From: Pseudomonadota bacterium
GTDB lineage: Bacteria; Pseudomonadota; Alphaproteobacteria; Caulobacterales; Caulobacteraceae
Direction: 5' to 3'
Assembly: GCA_023428785.1 (NCBI GenBank)
Contig: JAEYWU010000014.1
Span: 1-59,024 of the forward strand
DNA length: 59,024 nt
Shown: piece by piece, positions 8,216 through 16,308 of the stretch
How the letters are laid out: each line of letters opens with the position of its first letter
How positions within the stretch are numbered: the stretch's first letter is position 1
Made by a program: the position numbers and the translations under genes
Notes under the pieces: generated by a model
Seen by the model: the letters and a program-made list of their open reading frames with translations, nothing else
Databases searched by the model: none
What the model was told of the DNA's origin: nothing

Positions 8216-8234
8216 CTGATAGAAAACCTATCAG
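8216..8234. promoter_or_regulatory. LysR-type dyad between lysR and cysG
   Basis: Perfect inverted repeat CTGATAG-AAAAC-CTATCAG with seven-base arms. It sits two bases before the lysR start codon and about 92 bases before cysG. Its core closely resembles the dyad at 7270-7286. Its position suits repression of lysR by its own product and activation of the divergent cys operon, the standard arrangement for this regulator family. Confidence 0.65.
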
Positions 8235-8326
8235 CGCGGCGCAGGCAATATCGATTGTTGGCGTACCGGGGCAGGCATAGGCCTGAAAGACTGAAACCGG
8301 CCGTGGTGCGCCGGAAACCGGATCTC

Positions 8327-9688
8327 ATGCGCGTCTTTCTCGCTTCCATCCCCCTGCCCTCGACCAAGGTGGTCGTGATCGGCCACGGCCCGGCCGCCGC
8401 CGCCAAGGTGCGGCTGTTCGAAACCTCACAGGCCGATCTGTCGTGGTTCGCCGGAGACGACGCCCAAACCGGTCCGGCCGGGACAGCGCGCTGGCCCGAC
8501 GCGGCCGATCTGGTCGGCGCTCGCCTGATCTTCATTGCGATGGACGGCGGCGAGACCCGCGACGTCCTTCTGGCGCGGGCTCGCGCCTCGGGCGCTCAGG
8601 TCAATGTGGTGGACCAGCCGGAGCTCAGCGATTTCCATACCCCTGCCTTGATCGACCGGGACGGTGTGGTCGTCGGCATCGCCACGGGCGGCGTGGCCCC
8701 GGTGCTGGCCCGCGAGGTCCGCTCGCGCGTCGAGGCCGCCCTGCCGGCAGGGTTGGACCGACTGGCGAAGCTGGCCGAGGGCATCCGGCGCACGGTGATC
8801 GAGACCCTGCCCGACTTCACGGCGCGCCGCCGGTTCTGGGAAACAGCTTTCCGGGGTCCCGCGCGTGACTTGGCGGTCGAAGGCCGGACGGCCGAGGCGC
8901 GGCGCCAGATGCTGCGGCTCCTGAACACAGGCGAGACGCCGACGGGCGTGGTCCATCTGGTCGGCGCCGGCCCGGGCGATCCGGAATTGCTGACGCTGAA
9001 GGCCCTGAACGCGCTGCAGGACGCCGATGTGATCGTTCACGACCGGCTGATCCCGGCCGCCGTGCTTGATCGCGCCCGGCGCGACGCGCACCGCATCTAT
9101 GTCGGCAAGTCGCGCGGCGAGCATTCGGTCCCGCAGGCCGAGATCGCCCAACGGCTTATCGCCGAGGCCCGCAAGGGTCATCGCGTGGTGCGGCTGAAGG
9201 GCGGCGATCCGTTCGTCTTTGGACGCGGCGGCGAGGAGCTGGAGGCCGTGCGGGCCGCCGGTGTCGAGGTGATCGTGGTCCCGGGTGTTACGGCCGCGCT
9301 GGGATGCGCGGCCTCGGCGGGCATCCCCCTCACCTATCGCGATCAGGCCCAGGCCGTGACCTTCGTCACCGCAGAGACCCGGGCGGGCGGCACGCCGGCG
9401 GACTGGTCAGCGCTGGCGGCGGCCAACCACACCCTGGCCATCTATATGGGTATCGGCGCCTCGGCCGAGGTGCAGGATCAACTGATCGCGGCGGGCCGCG
9501 CGCCTGACACGCCAGTCGCCATCGTCGAGAACGGGTCACGCCCCGACCAGCGCACCCTGACCGGACGTCTGGACGATCTCTCGGGTCTGGTCCGTCGCGA
9601 GGCCGTCCAGAGCCCCGCCCTGCTGATCATCGGTGAGGTCGCTGGATGGGCCCAGACAGCTCAGGTGCGTGAGGAGGCCGCGGCATGA
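8327..9688 (+). CDS. cysG: Siroheme synthase
   Basis: Bifunctional enzyme of 453 residues that makes siroheme, the prosthetic group of sulfite and nitrite reductase. The N-terminal third (VVVIGHGPAAAAKVRLFE, an NAD-binding glycine-rich loop) is the precorrin-2 dehydrogenase/ferrochelatase. The C-terminal part from about residue 210 is uroporphyrinogen-III methyltransferase (VHLVGAGPGDPELLTLKAL, later RLKGGDPFVFGRGGEE). ATG 8327 is chosen because the homologous region begins there; the frame is open to 8255. Two positions usually acidic or serine in the N-terminal active site are changed: VVDD reads VVDQ, and the TSPVLAR-like motif reads VAPVLAR. The gene overlaps the next by four bases (ATGA) and opens the sulfite reductase operon. 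Confidence 0.93.
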   Translation: MRVFLASIPLPSTKVVVIGHGPAAAAKVRLFETSQADLSWFAGDDAQTGPAGTARWPDAADLVGARLIFIAMDGGETRDVLLARARASGAQVNVVDQPELSDFHTPALIDRDGVVVGIATGGVAPVLAREVRSRVEAALPAGLDRLAKLAEGIRRTVIETLPDFTARRRFWETAFRGPARDLAVEGRTAEARRQMLRLLNTGETPTGVVHLVGAGPGDPELLTLKALNALQDADVIVHDRLIPAAVLDRARRDAHRIYVGKSRGEHSVPQAEIAQRLIAEARKGHRVVRLKGGDPFVFGRGGEELEAVRAAGVEVIVVPGVTAALGCAASAGIPLTYRDQAQAVTFVTAETRAGGTPADWSALAAANHTLAIYMGIGASAEVQDQLIAAGRAPDTPVAIVENGSRPDQRTLTGRLDDLSGLVRREAVQSPALLIIGEVAGWAQTAQVREEAAA

Positions 9689-9954
9689 AGGTCGTGATCG
9701 CCAATCGTCTCCTGGATGGCAGGGTCATCTACGCCGACGCCTCGGGCCGGCCCGTAGACGGTTTCGAGGATGCCGGCCGCTTCGACGACGAAACCGGCGC
9801 CGCAGTGCTGGAGCGTGTGCTGCGCTCGCCCAACACCTTCGTGAACCCCTATCTGGTCGAGGTGAACGAGGATGGGCCGTCGGGGCGCGATCGCCTGAAG
9901 GAATCCATCCGCGCCTCGGGTCCCACCGTCGGCCACAGCGTGGGGATCGCCTGA
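9685..9954 (+). CDS. DUF2849 domain-containing protein
   Basis: Small protein of 89 residues with no signal peptide or membrane segment. The sequence (MKVVIANRLLDGRVIYADA, NPYLVEV) matches the DUF2849 family, which in alphaproteobacteria lies between siroheme synthase and sulfite reductase. Function is not known; the fixed position and the four-base overlap with cysG, plus a one-base overlap (TGATG) with cysI, argue for an accessory role in sulfite reduction or siroheme delivery. No catalytic motif can be seen. Confidence 0.85.
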   Translation: MKVVIANRLLDGRVIYADASGRPVDGFEDAGRFDDETGAAVLERVLRSPNTFVNPYLVEVNEDGPSGRDRLKESIRASGPTVGHSVGIA

Positions 9955-11621
9955 TGTACCGCTACGACGAGTTCGATCATGCGATCGTGCGGGAGCGGAT
10001 CGCGGAGTTCAGCGATCAGGTCGACCGGCGCGTCTCCGGCGCCCTGACCGAGGACGAGTTCAAGCCGCTGCGGCTGATGAACGGGGTCTATCTGCAGCTG
10101 CACGCCTATATGCTGCGGGTCGCTATTCCCTACGGCACGATGGACAGCCGCCAGCTGCACAGGCTGGCCCACATCGCGCGGGTCTATGACAAGGGCTACG
10201 GCCATTTCACGACCCGGACGAACATCCAGTACAACTGGCCCGCCCTGAGCGACCTGCCCGCGATCCTGAGCGACCTGGCCGAGGTCGAGATGCACGCCAT
10301 CCAGACCTCGGGCAACTGCATCCGCAACGTCACCACCGACGTCTTCGCCGGCTGCGCCGAGGATGAGATCGAGGACCCGCGTCCGTGGTGCGAGCTGTTG
10401 CGGCAGTGGTCGACGATCCACCCGGAATTCTCGTTCCTGCCGCGCAAGTTCAAGATCGCGGTGATCGGGGCGAAGAAGGACCGCGCCGCGATCCGCACCC
10501 ACGATGTGGGCCTGCAGATCGTGAAGACGGCTGAGGGCAAGACCGCGTTTCGCGTCTTCGTCGGCGGCGGTCAGGGACGCCTGCCGCACATCGGCCAGGA
10601 CATCGCGTCGGAGGTGCCGGGCGAGGACCTGCTGGCCTATCTGACGGCGATCCTCAGAGCCTGGAACCTGCTGGGCCGGCGCGACAACATCCACAAGGCG
10701 CGGATCAAGATCCTGGTCGCCTCGCTGGGTCTCGACGCCTTCCGAGAGGAGGTCGAGCGGCACTACGCCACCCTGCGCCACGAGGCCCTCCGTGTTCCCG
10801 ACGAAGAGGTGGCGCGCATTAAGGCCTATTTCGCCCCGCCGGCCTTCGACGACCTGCCGCGCGCCAGCGACGGCTTCGACCGCGCGGTTCTGGCCGACCG
10901 GACCTTCTCGCGCTTCGCCCGCAACAATGTGCGGGCCCACCGGCAGGCGGGATACGCCAGCGTCATCATCTCGCTGAAGCCGCGCGGGGGCGTGCCCGGC
11001 GACATCACCGCTGACCAGATGGATGCGGTGGCCGAGCTGGCCGAGCGCTACAGCTTCCACGAGGTGCGCGCGGCCTATGAGCAGAATCTGGTCCTGCCGC
11101 ATGTTCGTCTGGATGACGTTCATGCGATCTGGGAGCGGCTGACCGAGCTGGGACTGGCGACGCCGAACGCGGACCTTGTCACCGACATCATCGCCTGCCC
11201 GGGTCTGGACTATTGCTCGCTGGCCAACGCCCGCTCGATCCCGGTGGCCCAAGCCCTGTCCGAGCGTCTGGCCGATCAGGACTTCCAGGACGAACTGGGC
11301 CCGATCCGGGTCAATATGAGCGGCTGCATCAACGCCTGCGGCCATCACCACGTCGGCAACATCGGGGTGCTGGGCGTCGACCGGAAGGGCGAGGAATACT
11401 ACCAGATCACCGTCGGCGGCTCGCCGGACGAGACGGCGGCCCTGGGCGAGATCGTGGGCCGCAGTCTGCCGGCCGATGAGGTCGCGCCCGCCGTCGAGCG
11501 GGCGCTGCGACGCTACCTGGAAATCCGAAACGACGGTGAGGCCTTCGTCGATGCGGTGCGCCGCACGGGCGTCGAACCGTTCAAGGACGCCATCTATGGA
11601 GCGCTCGATGCAGTGGCTTGA
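9954..11621 (+). CDS. cysI: Sulfite (nitrite/sulfite) reductase hemoprotein
   Basis: Siroheme and [4Fe-4S] enzyme of 555 residues that reduces sulfite to sulfide with six electrons. Both ferredoxin-like half domains are present (KGYGHFTTRTNIQYNW; QTSGNCIRNVTTDVFAG). The cluster ligands are CPGLDYC near residue 417 and CINAC near residue 460, in the usual two-cysteine-pair layout. ATG 9954 overlaps the DUF2849 stop by one base; the frame runs open further upstream but into the two preceding genes. With no cysJ in the window, electrons probably come from ferredoxin, which fits the adjacent fpr. A nitrite reductase role cannot be excluded from sequence alone, but the cysH and cysK neighbours favour sulfite. 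Confidence 0.92.
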   Translation: MYRYDEFDHAIVRERIAEFSDQVDRRVSGALTEDEFKPLRLMNGVYLQLHAYMLRVAIPYGTMDSRQLHRLAHIARVYDKGYGHFTTRTNIQYNWPALSDLPAILSDLAEVEMHAIQTSGNCIRNVTTDVFAGCAEDEIEDPRPWCELLRQWSTIHPEFSFLPRKFKIAVIGAKKDRAAIRTHDVGLQIVKTAEGKTAFRVFVGGGQGRLPHIGQDIASEVPGEDLLAYLTAILRAWNLLGRRDNIHKARIKILVASLGLDAFREEVERHYATLRHEALRVPDEEVARIKAYFAPPAFDDLPRASDGFDRAVLADRTFSRFARNNVRAHRQAGYASVIISLKPRGGVPGDITADQMDAVAELAERYSFHEVRAAYEQNLVLPHVRLDDVHAIWERLTELGLATPNADLVTDIIACPGLDYCSLANARSIPVAQALSERLADQDFQDELGPIRVNMSGCINACGHHHVGNIGVLGVDRKGEEYYQITVGGSPDETAALGEIVGRSLPADEVAPAVERALRRYLEIRNDGEAFVDAVRRTGVEPFKDAIYGALDAVA

Positions 11622-12693
11622 TCAGGCGCCCGAGGGTCTGCGGCTCCCCGTCACCACGCCGCTCGACGAGGTCGAGACGGCCGCGCGCGAGGCCGGGGTC
11701 ATCGTTCTGGAGTTTGACGCCTTTCGCGACGGTCGGGGCTTTTCACTGGCCTCGGTCCTGCGCGAGCGTGGGTTCAGCGGCCGGCTGGTCGCGGACGGGC
11801 GGTTGCTGCCGGATCAGGCGAGGCATCTGCGTCGCACCGGCTTCGACGCCGTCGTGGTCGGACCGAATGGCGACCGCGAGGCCTGGCGACGGATGGACGA
11901 GGCCTTCAGCGCCGCCTACCAGCCCGCCGAGGACCCGGCGACGCCCATCTGGCGCCGCGGCCGAGCAACAGGACCGTCCGCGCCGGCTTCGCCAGAGGCG
12001 GAGGTCGACAGGCTGAACGCCGCCGCACCCAATGAGACGGCCGAGGAGATCGTGCGCGCCGCGCTGGCGAGACCCGGCGGCCTGCGCCCTGCGGTCCTGT
12101 CGTCGTTCGGAGCCGAGGCCGCGGCCCTGCTGGCGATCGTGGCCAGGGTCGATCCGACGACGCCGGTGATCTTTCTGGATACCGGGATGCACTTCATGCA
12201 GACCCTGTCCTATCGCAAACACCTGTCCGAGCGCCTCGGCCTGACCGATTTGCGGATCGTCACGCCGGACCCGAGCGAGCGCGCCCTGGAGGACGCTGGC
12301 GACAATCTGTGGCGCGCCGATCCGGACGCGTGCTGCGACCTGAGGAAGGTCCGGCCGCTGGACCGGGCTCTCGCCGACGTCGATCTGCTCATCACGGGCC
12401 GCAAGCGTTTCCAGACCTCGGAGCGGCAGACCATGCAGGCCTTCGAGGCCTTTGAAGGCCGCGTGCGCGCCAATCCCCTGATGAACTGGAGCGCCGAGGA
12501 CGTTCAGGCCGCCTTTGAAGCCGAGGATCTGCCGCGTCATCCCCTGACGGCTCAGGGCTATCCGTCGATCGGCTGCTGGCCCTGCACCCGGCCTGTCGAG
12601 GCGAATGACGACGCGCGCGCAGGCCGCTGGTCCGGCGCCGACAAGACCGAGTGTGGTATACATCTGGCGCGACGGTCCTCGGCTACCCGCTGA
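11608..12693 (+). CDS. cysH: DUF934-CysH fusion: adenylyl-sulfate reductase
   Basis: One reading frame joins two proteins usually encoded separately in this operon type. Residues 1 to about 110 are a DUF934 domain (FRDGRGFSLASVLRERGF; ADGRLLPDQARHLRRTGFDA). From about 130 to the end is a PAPS/APS reductase (PVIFLDTGMHFMQTL; ITGRKRFQTSERQ). The paired cysteines ACCDLRKVRPL and CWPC, plus the C-terminal ECGIH, are the set found in [4Fe-4S]-containing enzymes that reduce adenylyl sulfate; enzymes acting only on PAPS lack the first two pairs. The start is ATG 11608, inside the end of cysI; ATG 11596 is an alternative. A proline/alanine-rich linker (about 112-130) separates the domains. The enzyme supplies the sulfite used by CysI. 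Confidence 0.88.
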   Translation: MQWLDQAPEGLRLPVTTPLDEVETAAREAGVIVLEFDAFRDGRGFSLASVLRERGFSGRLVADGRLLPDQARHLRRTGFDAVVVGPNGDREAWRRMDEAFSAAYQPAEDPATPIWRRGRATGPSAPASPEAEVDRLNAAAPNETAEEIVRAALARPGGLRPAVLSSFGAEAAALLAIVARVDPTTPVIFLDTGMHFMQTLSYRKHLSERLGLTDLRIVTPDPSERALEDAGDNLWRADPDACCDLRKVRPLDRALADVDLLITGRKRFQTSERQTMQAFEAFEGRVRANPLMNWSAEDVQAAFEAEDLPRHPLTAQGYPSIGCWPCTRPVEANDDARAGRWSGADKTECGIHLARRSSATR

Positions 12694-12725
12694 GACCGCC
12701 CCTGCCTTCTCCCCAGGACCCCACC

Positions 12726-13751
12726 GTGACGACTGCCCGTTCCGTAATCGAACTCATTGGCCGCACGCCGCTGATCCGCCTCAACCGCCTGTCGGAGGAG
12801 ACCGGCTGCGAAATCCTGGGCAAGGCCGAGTTCCTCAATCCGGGCCAGTCGATCAAGGACCGGGCGGCGTTGTCGATCATCCAGAAGGCGCGGGCGTCTG
12901 GCGCGTTGCAGCCTGGCGGGACGATCGTGGAAGGCACCGCAGGCAATACCGGCATCGGGCTGAGCCTGGTCGGGGCGGCGCTGGGGCATCCGGCGGTCAT
13001 CGTGATGCCGCGCACCCAGTCCGATGAAAAGAAGCTGGCCCTGCGCGCCCTCGGCGCCCAGCTGGTCGAGGTGGACGCCGCGCCGTTCTCGAGCCCGAGC
13101 CACTTCGTTCATTACTCTCAGCGCCTGGCGAAGGAGCTCAACGAGAGCCTGCCGAACGGGGCGTTCTGGGCGAACCAGTTCGACAATCTGTCCAACCGGC
13201 TGGCCCACTATGAGAGCACTGGACCCGAGATCTGGGAGCAGACTGAAGGCCGGGTCGACGGTTTCGTCAGCGTCGTGGGATCGGGCGGCACCCTGGTCGG
13301 GGCCGGGACTTTCCTGAAGGAGCGCAATCCGGACGTCCAGGTGGCCCTGGCCGATCCGGCGGGCGCATCGCTGTTCAACTGGTTCACCCGGGGCGAGATG
13401 TCGTCGGAGGGGACCTCCATCACCGAAGGCATCGGTGTCGGCCGGATCACCGGCAATCTGGAAGGGTTCGCGCCCGACCACGCCTTCCGCATCGAAGACG
13501 CCGAATTCCTGCCGACCCTGTTCAATCTGGTGACCGAGGAAGGGCTGTCGCTGGGCGGCTCCAGCGGTGTGAACCTGATCGGGGCCGTGCGGCTGGCCCG
13601 GGCGCTGGGACCGGGCAAGACGATCGTGACCCAGCTCTGTGATCCCGGCGGGCGCTATGCCTCGCGCCTCTACAACGCCGACTTCCTGGCGACGCGGGGC
13701 CTGCCGACGCCGCCGTGGCTGGAGCCCACCCGGACGGCCCTCTCGGCCTGA
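12726..13751 (+). CDS. cysK: Cysteine synthase (O-acetylserine sulfhydrylase)
   Basis: PLP enzyme of 341 residues that combines O-acetylserine with sulfide to make cysteine, completing the pathway encoded upstream. IELIGRTPLIRLNRL opens the fold; the PLP lysine is in FLNPGQSIKDRAAL; EGTAGNTGIGL binds substrate and VVGSGGTLVGAG the phosphate. The start is taken as GTG 12726, since homology begins a few residues on; the frame is open to 12651, overlapping cysH. The 32-base gap from cysH and the same direction suggest one operon. The C-terminal part (SLGGSSGVNLIGAV) is longer than in E. coli CysK and resembles the CysK2/cystathionine-beta-synthase-like group of alphaproteobacteria. Confidence 0.92.
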   Translation: MTTARSVIELIGRTPLIRLNRLSEETGCEILGKAEFLNPGQSIKDRAALSIIQKARASGALQPGGTIVEGTAGNTGIGLSLVGAALGHPAVIVMPRTQSDEKKLALRALGAQLVEVDAAPFSSPSHFVHYSQRLAKELNESLPNGAFWANQFDNLSNRLAHYESTGPEIWEQTEGRVDGFVSVVGSGGTLVGAGTFLKERNPDVQVALADPAGASLFNWFTRGEMSSEGTSITEGIGVGRITGNLEGFAPDHAFRIEDAEFLPTLFNLVTEEGLSLGGSSGVNLIGAVRLARALGPGKTIVTQLCDPGGRYASRLYNADFLATRGLPTPPWLEPTRTALSA

Positions 13752-13753
13752 GG

Positions 13754-14920
13754 TCAAAGGGGGGCGGGACGTTCGGTTCGGCTCTCGATCCGGGCTGACC
13801 CGCCGCTCTCGGCGCAGCGCTCCAGAGCGAGCAGAACGTCAACGACGTGCAGCGCCAGGCCGGCCGATGCGCGCGGCGGCCGGCTGTCCCGGATAGCCTG
13901 CGCCAGATCGACCAGACCCAGCCCGCGCAGGTCGCCGAACAGCGGCGGCGACGCGGGCCCTACTGGCTCTCCGGTCATCGGATCGATGCCTTGGCCAAGC
14001 ATGGCGATGGCCTGGGTCAGACCCTGCGCGACCGGCGCGGGGCCAGGCTCGGCGGTGTGAACCACGGATGGGCCTGCCGGGGTCAGAAGCGTGATGTCCC
14101 CGTCGAAGCCGTTGGGTGTCGGGGTCTCGAGCGTTCCGTCCAGCCCATAGAGCTCGATCGCAGAGCGGCGGTGGCGCACGACATCCCACGACAGCGTCAG
14201 GGCGATGTTGGCGCCGCTCTCGAACCGCAGGGCGCCGTTGACCGTTGTCGGCACGCGAACCGCGATCTGTTCGCCCACCCGGGCCGGGCTTGAGACGGTG
14301 CGCGTCTGACGCGGCGTCGAGCCGATGGCGGTCACCTCGACCACCGACCCGAGCAGATTGACCAGTTGGGTCACCATATAGGGGCCGATGTCGAGCAGCG
14401 GGCCGCCGCCGCGGTCGTAGAAGAAGGCCGGGTTGGGGTGCCAGTGTTCCATGCCGCTGGAGGCCATGATCGCCGCACCGCCGACAATCCGGCCAATCGC
14501 GCCCTCGTCCGCCAGACGTCGGACCGTCTGATGGGCGACGCCGAGGAAGGTGTCCGGAGCCGATGCGATCAACAGGCCGCGCTCCGCCGCCAGGGCGATC
14601 AGGTCGCGAGCGTCGTCGAGAGAGGTGGCGAAGGGCTTTTCGCTGTAGAGGTGCTTGCCGGCTTGCAGAACCGCGCGGCCCAGCGAATGGTGCAGGGCCG
14701 GCGGGGCGAGATTGACCACGATGTCCACCGCCAGGTTGGCGAGGATGGCCTCGGTCGAGCAGGCCTCACCGCCGTAGCGGGCGGCCTGGGCGCGGGCCGA
14801 GGCCATGCCCGCGCTGGAGACGGCGATCAGCTCGAGCTCGGGCGAGCGGCAGATGGTCCCGAGATATGCGTGGCTGATGACGCCGGCGCCGATGACGCCG
14901 ACGCCGAGGGGGCGGGTCAT
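13754..14920 (-). CDS. Gfo/Idh/MocA-family oxidoreductase
   Basis: NAD(P)-dependent sugar-type dehydrogenase of 388 residues. The Rossmann motif is GVGVIGAGVISHAYLG; the catalytic-region motif SEKPFATSLDDARDL contains the conserved E-K-P; GGGPLLDIGPYMV lies in the C-terminal substrate domain. Family members oxidise or isomerise sugars and polyols or cleave glycosides by an oxidative route. It is the last gene of a minus-strand run and overlaps the end of the MFS gene by four bases, so transport and oxidation of the same compound are likely linked. With a beta-mannosidase in the divergent operon, mannose or a mannoside is a plausible substrate, but this is inference. Confidence 0.85.
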   Translation of the reverse strand: MTRPLGVGVIGAGVISHAYLGTICRSPELELIAVSSAGMASARAQAARYGGEACSTEAILANLAVDIVVNLAPPALHHSLGRAVLQAGKHLYSEKPFATSLDDARDLIALAAERGLLIASAPDTFLGVAHQTVRRLADEGAIGRIVGGAAIMASSGMEHWHPNPAFFYDRGGGPLLDIGPYMVTQLVNLLGSVVEVTAIGSTPRQTRTVSSPARVGEQIAVRVPTTVNGALRFESGANIALTLSWDVVRHRRSAIELYGLDGTLETPTPNGFDGDITLLTPAGPSVVHTAEPGPAPVAQGLTQAIAMLGQGIDPMTGEPVGPASPPLFGDLRGLGLVDLAQAIRDSRPPRASAGLALHVVDVLLALERCAESGGSARIESRTERPAPL

Positions 14921-16272
14921 CCGACCGATTCAGCGATCAGGTCGTCCGCCTGGACCTTGGCGACCGGCTGCGGCGCATTGCGCATGGCCAGCCAGTAGCC
15001 GCCCAATGAAATGAAGCCGGTAACGACGCCAAGCCAGGTCAGGATGCGGCCCAGCCCGTCCGGGCCGTCCATATAGCCGGTCATGAAGTAGATGATGGCC
15101 CCGGTCACCGGTCCGCCGACGACGACCGAAACCAACTTAAGCCCGGCCAAGCTGACCGCCCGCTCTTCGTTGGGGATCAGGACAGCGATCGCGGCGGTAT
15201 TGACCAGATTGACGATGGTGCCGCCCACCAGCAGCACGAACAGGACAAGAGCGAAGCCCAGCACGGTCGGCATGACTGGATAGGCGCTGGCCGGAATGCT
15301 GATGGCGGTGGCGATGACGGCCGGCACAAGAATACCGCCGCGCAGTCGAAGCTTCTGGCCCGCATCAGCGCTGAAGCCGCCGATGAGCGAGCCGAAGATG
15401 CCCGACAGAAGGATCACAAGGCCGACCCAGCCGCCGAACTGACCCGGCGTCTGGCCGTACTGGCGAACCAGCACCGAGCCAATCCAGAGAGCAGCGGCGC
15501 CCTCAGCCAGTCCGCCGGCGAAATTGCCCACGAAGAGGGGCCCCAGGAAGCCACGCCGGCGCCAGAAGGCGCGCGCCGTGGGACCGATGGCGATGCTGGT
15601 CTGCTCGACTTCGTAGCGAGGCGGTTCGCGTATCAGGAAGAGCGGCAGGACCAGGAGGGCCGCGCCGATCCCGACAACAAGATGGGTCGCGCGCCAAGCG
15701 TCCATGTTCGGGAAGACCGGCAATGGGTTGGCCTCCAGATAGCCGAACAGGGTGCCGCCGATGGCGAAGGCCGCGGCCGCGCCGGCCCATGCGCCCATCG
15801 AAACCAGGACCATGGTGCGGCCCCGGCGCTCCGGCAGGCAGACGTCGGCCAGGATCGAGATCAGGACGGGAAAGGCGGTGCCGGCGCCCAGCCCGGCGAT
15901 AAAGCGCGCAGCGAAGAGGCCCAGAAAGTCTTGCACAAAGGCGGTTCCGATCGTGCCGATCGCCCAGAATGAGGCCAGCAGGACCAGCAGCCGCGCACGT
16001 GGCCGATGGTCCACGAGCCAGGCGATAGGGAGAGCCAGCAGGGACACCGGAATGGCGGTCGCGGTCCCGACCAACAGGGCCAGCTGCTGGTCGCTGAGGC
16101 CCAGGTCAGCCTTGGCCGCTTCCTGGATCGGCGCCAGCAGCCCGCCCACCGTGAGCGCCGAAAACAGCGTCAGTGTCAGGAGCCAGATAACACCCCACCT
16201 GGTCCTGCGGATCAGGGTTTGCGGCTCGATCGGCGACGGGGCGTCCGGTTCGGCGGAAGGGGTAGTCGTCAT
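14917..16272 (-). CDS. MFS transporter
   Basis: Inner-membrane transporter of 451 residues with about twelve hydrophobic segments, beginning VIWLLTLTLFSALTVGGLLA. The loop motif after helix 2 (AWLVDHRPRARLLVLL) and the helix 4 region (FIAGLGAGTAFPVLISILAD) are those of the major facilitator superfamily, in a group often annotated as hexuronate/sugar or aromatic acid permeases. It lies between a TetR regulator and an oxidoreductase in one direction. It probably imports the sugar or acid released by the locus enzymes from the periplasm. Direction and substrate cannot be read from sequence. Confidence 0.85.
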   Translation of the reverse strand: MTTTPSAEPDAPSPIEPQTLIRRTRWGVIWLLTLTLFSALTVGGLLAPIQEAAKADLGLSDQQLALLVGTATAIPVSLLALPIAWLVDHRPRARLLVLLASFWAIGTIGTAFVQDFLGLFAARFIAGLGAGTAFPVLISILADVCLPERRGRTMVLVSMGAWAGAAAAFAIGGTLFGYLEANPLPVFPNMDAWRATHLVVGIGAALLVLPLFLIREPPRYEVEQTSIAIGPTARAFWRRRGFLGPLFVGNFAGGLAEGAAALWIGSVLVRQYGQTPGQFGGWVGLVILLSGIFGSLIGGFSADAGQKLRLRGGILVPAVIATAISIPASAYPVMPTVLGFALVLFVLLVGGTIVNLVNTAAIAVLIPNEERAVSLAGLKLVSVVVGGPVTGAIIYFMTGYMDGPDGLGRILTWLGVVTGFISLGGYWLAMRNAPQPVAKVQADDLIAESVG

Positions 16273-16308
16273 GATCTCGTCTCCCGACGCGGCGCCTTTG
16301 CGGGCCGG

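Noticed and set aside
8235..8326. A riboswitch before cysG
   Set aside because: The gap is short and shows no conserved SAM, cobalamin or other riboswitch core; the LysR dyad explains the visible symmetry.
9849..11351. A 500-codon minus-strand frame over the sulfite reductase gene
   Set aside because: Antisense shadow of cysI, which has all its cluster and siroheme motifs in the other strand.
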